Positions 14,177 to 14,615 of a stretch of DNA of 14,615 nucleotides are shown piece after piece. The notes under the pieces are model-generated. The model was not told where the DNA came from and ran no database searches. It saw only the letters and a list, made by a program, of their open reading frames with translations. The DNA is from CAZTCJ01 sp964612085 (GTDB lineage Bacteria > Pseudomonadota > Alphaproteobacteria > JAJFIK01): positions 1-14,615 of the forward strand of contig CAZTCJ010000090.1 in the NCBI GenBank assembly GCA_964612085.1. Reading direction: 5' to 3'. Each line of letters begins with the position of its first letter. The stretch's first letter is position 1. Position numbers and translations under genes: made by a program.

Positions 14177-14509
14177 ATGACGCCGTTGCAAGGGCGCTGC
14201 CTGCGCGGTGCGGTTCGCTTTTCCGTCGAGGTCTCGGCGAAGGAAACCGCGCTCGGCCTTTATAAATCGTCCGAGTGGGGCGAGCGCCTGTTCTGCAAGA
14301 CCTGCGGCTCGTCCATCCTGTGGCGAAGTATCGACCAGACCTTTCGATCGGTGCCCGCCGCGCTGCTCGAGGGTCTCGAGGACCTGGATGTCTCGACGGA
14401 AATCTTCATCGACGAGAAACCGGACTATTACGCCTTCGCTGGCGCGCGCACCCGTATGACCGGCGCGGAAGTGTTCGCGGCCTTCGGGGCGGGTGCGGCC
14501 AAGAAATAA
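14177..14509 (+). CDS. GFA-family protein with internal deletion, probably inactive
   Basis: Related to the glutathione-dependent formaldehyde-activating enzyme (GFA/CENP-V) fold, a small zinc-binding domain. 110 residues, shorter than the usual 130-150. The N-terminal GRCLRGAVRF (6-15) matches the family's GxCxCGAVRF but has Arg10 where the second Cys should be. The sequence then jumps from VEVSA (17-21) directly to LGLYKSSEWGERLFCKTCGS (26-45). About 40-50 residues are missing, including the CxCxxC cluster that binds catalytic zinc. Cys40 and Cys43 of the other zinc site remain, and the C-terminal half (LDVSTEIFIDEKPDYYAF) is normal. The ATG at 14177 has GAGG upstream at a good distance; the frame is open from a TTG at 14096, but that overlaps the preceding stop. 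Likely a decaying copy or a repurposed fold. Confidence 0.75.
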   Translation: MTPLQGRCLRGAVRFSVEVSAKETALGLYKSSEWGERLFCKTCGSSILWRSIDQTFRSVPAALLEGLEDLDVSTEIFIDEKPDYYAFAGARTRMTGAEVFAAFGAGAAKK

Positions 14510-14615
14510 ATCGGCATGTTACATCTTATGGTATGGCAGTGCTATCAGACGAAAACAAACAGTCTTGAATTTTTACGAATTGCAATCGGAATGAAGTGAC
14601 TGAAATCCACCCTAG
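14510..14615. other. AT-rich tail of the window, nothing recognised
   Basis: The last 106 bases after the GFA gene are AT-rich and hold no supported gene, terminator or promoter. A TTGAAT at 14565 lacks a matching -10 at normal spacing. Confidence 0.4.

Overview
The window is GC-rich chromosomal DNA with dense genes on both strands. Gene content (ThiC, an S9 peptidase, a TMEM175-type channel, an M20 peptidase, an EthA-like monooxygenase, a KefB/KefC-type antiporter, a DUF1176 protein and a GFA-family protein) and codon use suggest a proteobacterium, most likely an alphaproteobacterium. This is an inference from style and content; no rRNA or other taxonomic marker is present.

Layout. 1-516 (+): C-terminal part of thiC, with its CX2CX4C iron-sulfur motif. 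538-3739 (-): a secreted S9-family prolyl oligopeptidase-type peptidase followed by an overlapping gene of a conserved but apparently unnamed family. From a shared 139-bp divergent region, a (+) pair runs 3879-6118: a TMEM175/DUF1211-type membrane protein and an ATGA-coupled, membrane-anchored M20 metallopeptidase of the PM20D1 type. Its stop codon directly abuts the stop of the next (-) gene. 6119-11229 (-): four genes read from right to left: a DUF1176 periplasmic protein, an NADP-dependent MDR-family oxidoreductase (CurA/PTGR type), a KefB/KefC-type K+/H+ antiporter, and an EthA-like Baeyer-Villiger monooxygenase.

11230-12506 is the accessory-looking part. It holds two adjacent, mutually related hairpin elements with CTAGTGT ends (probable miniature IS630/Tc1-type elements or a REP-like family), an AT-rich stretch with palindromes and promoter-like sequence, one small gene for a conserved Cys-containing protein, and a 374-bp gap containing a palindromic operator-like site and a plausible sigma70 promoter. 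This leads into a 530-residue orphan protein (12507-14099) with a GAF-like central segment. It is followed by a GFA-family gene with an in-frame internal deletion that removes the catalytic zinc site.

Functionally the left and centre look like ordinary housekeeping and detoxification: thiamine synthesis, peptide and N-acyl amino acid turnover, potassium and pH homeostasis, and flavin or NADPH redox enzymes. I see no defence island, CRISPR array, phage or complete insertion sequence. The points most worth checking are the twin hairpin elements, the orphan GAF-like protein with its operator-like upstream region, and the gutted GFA gene.
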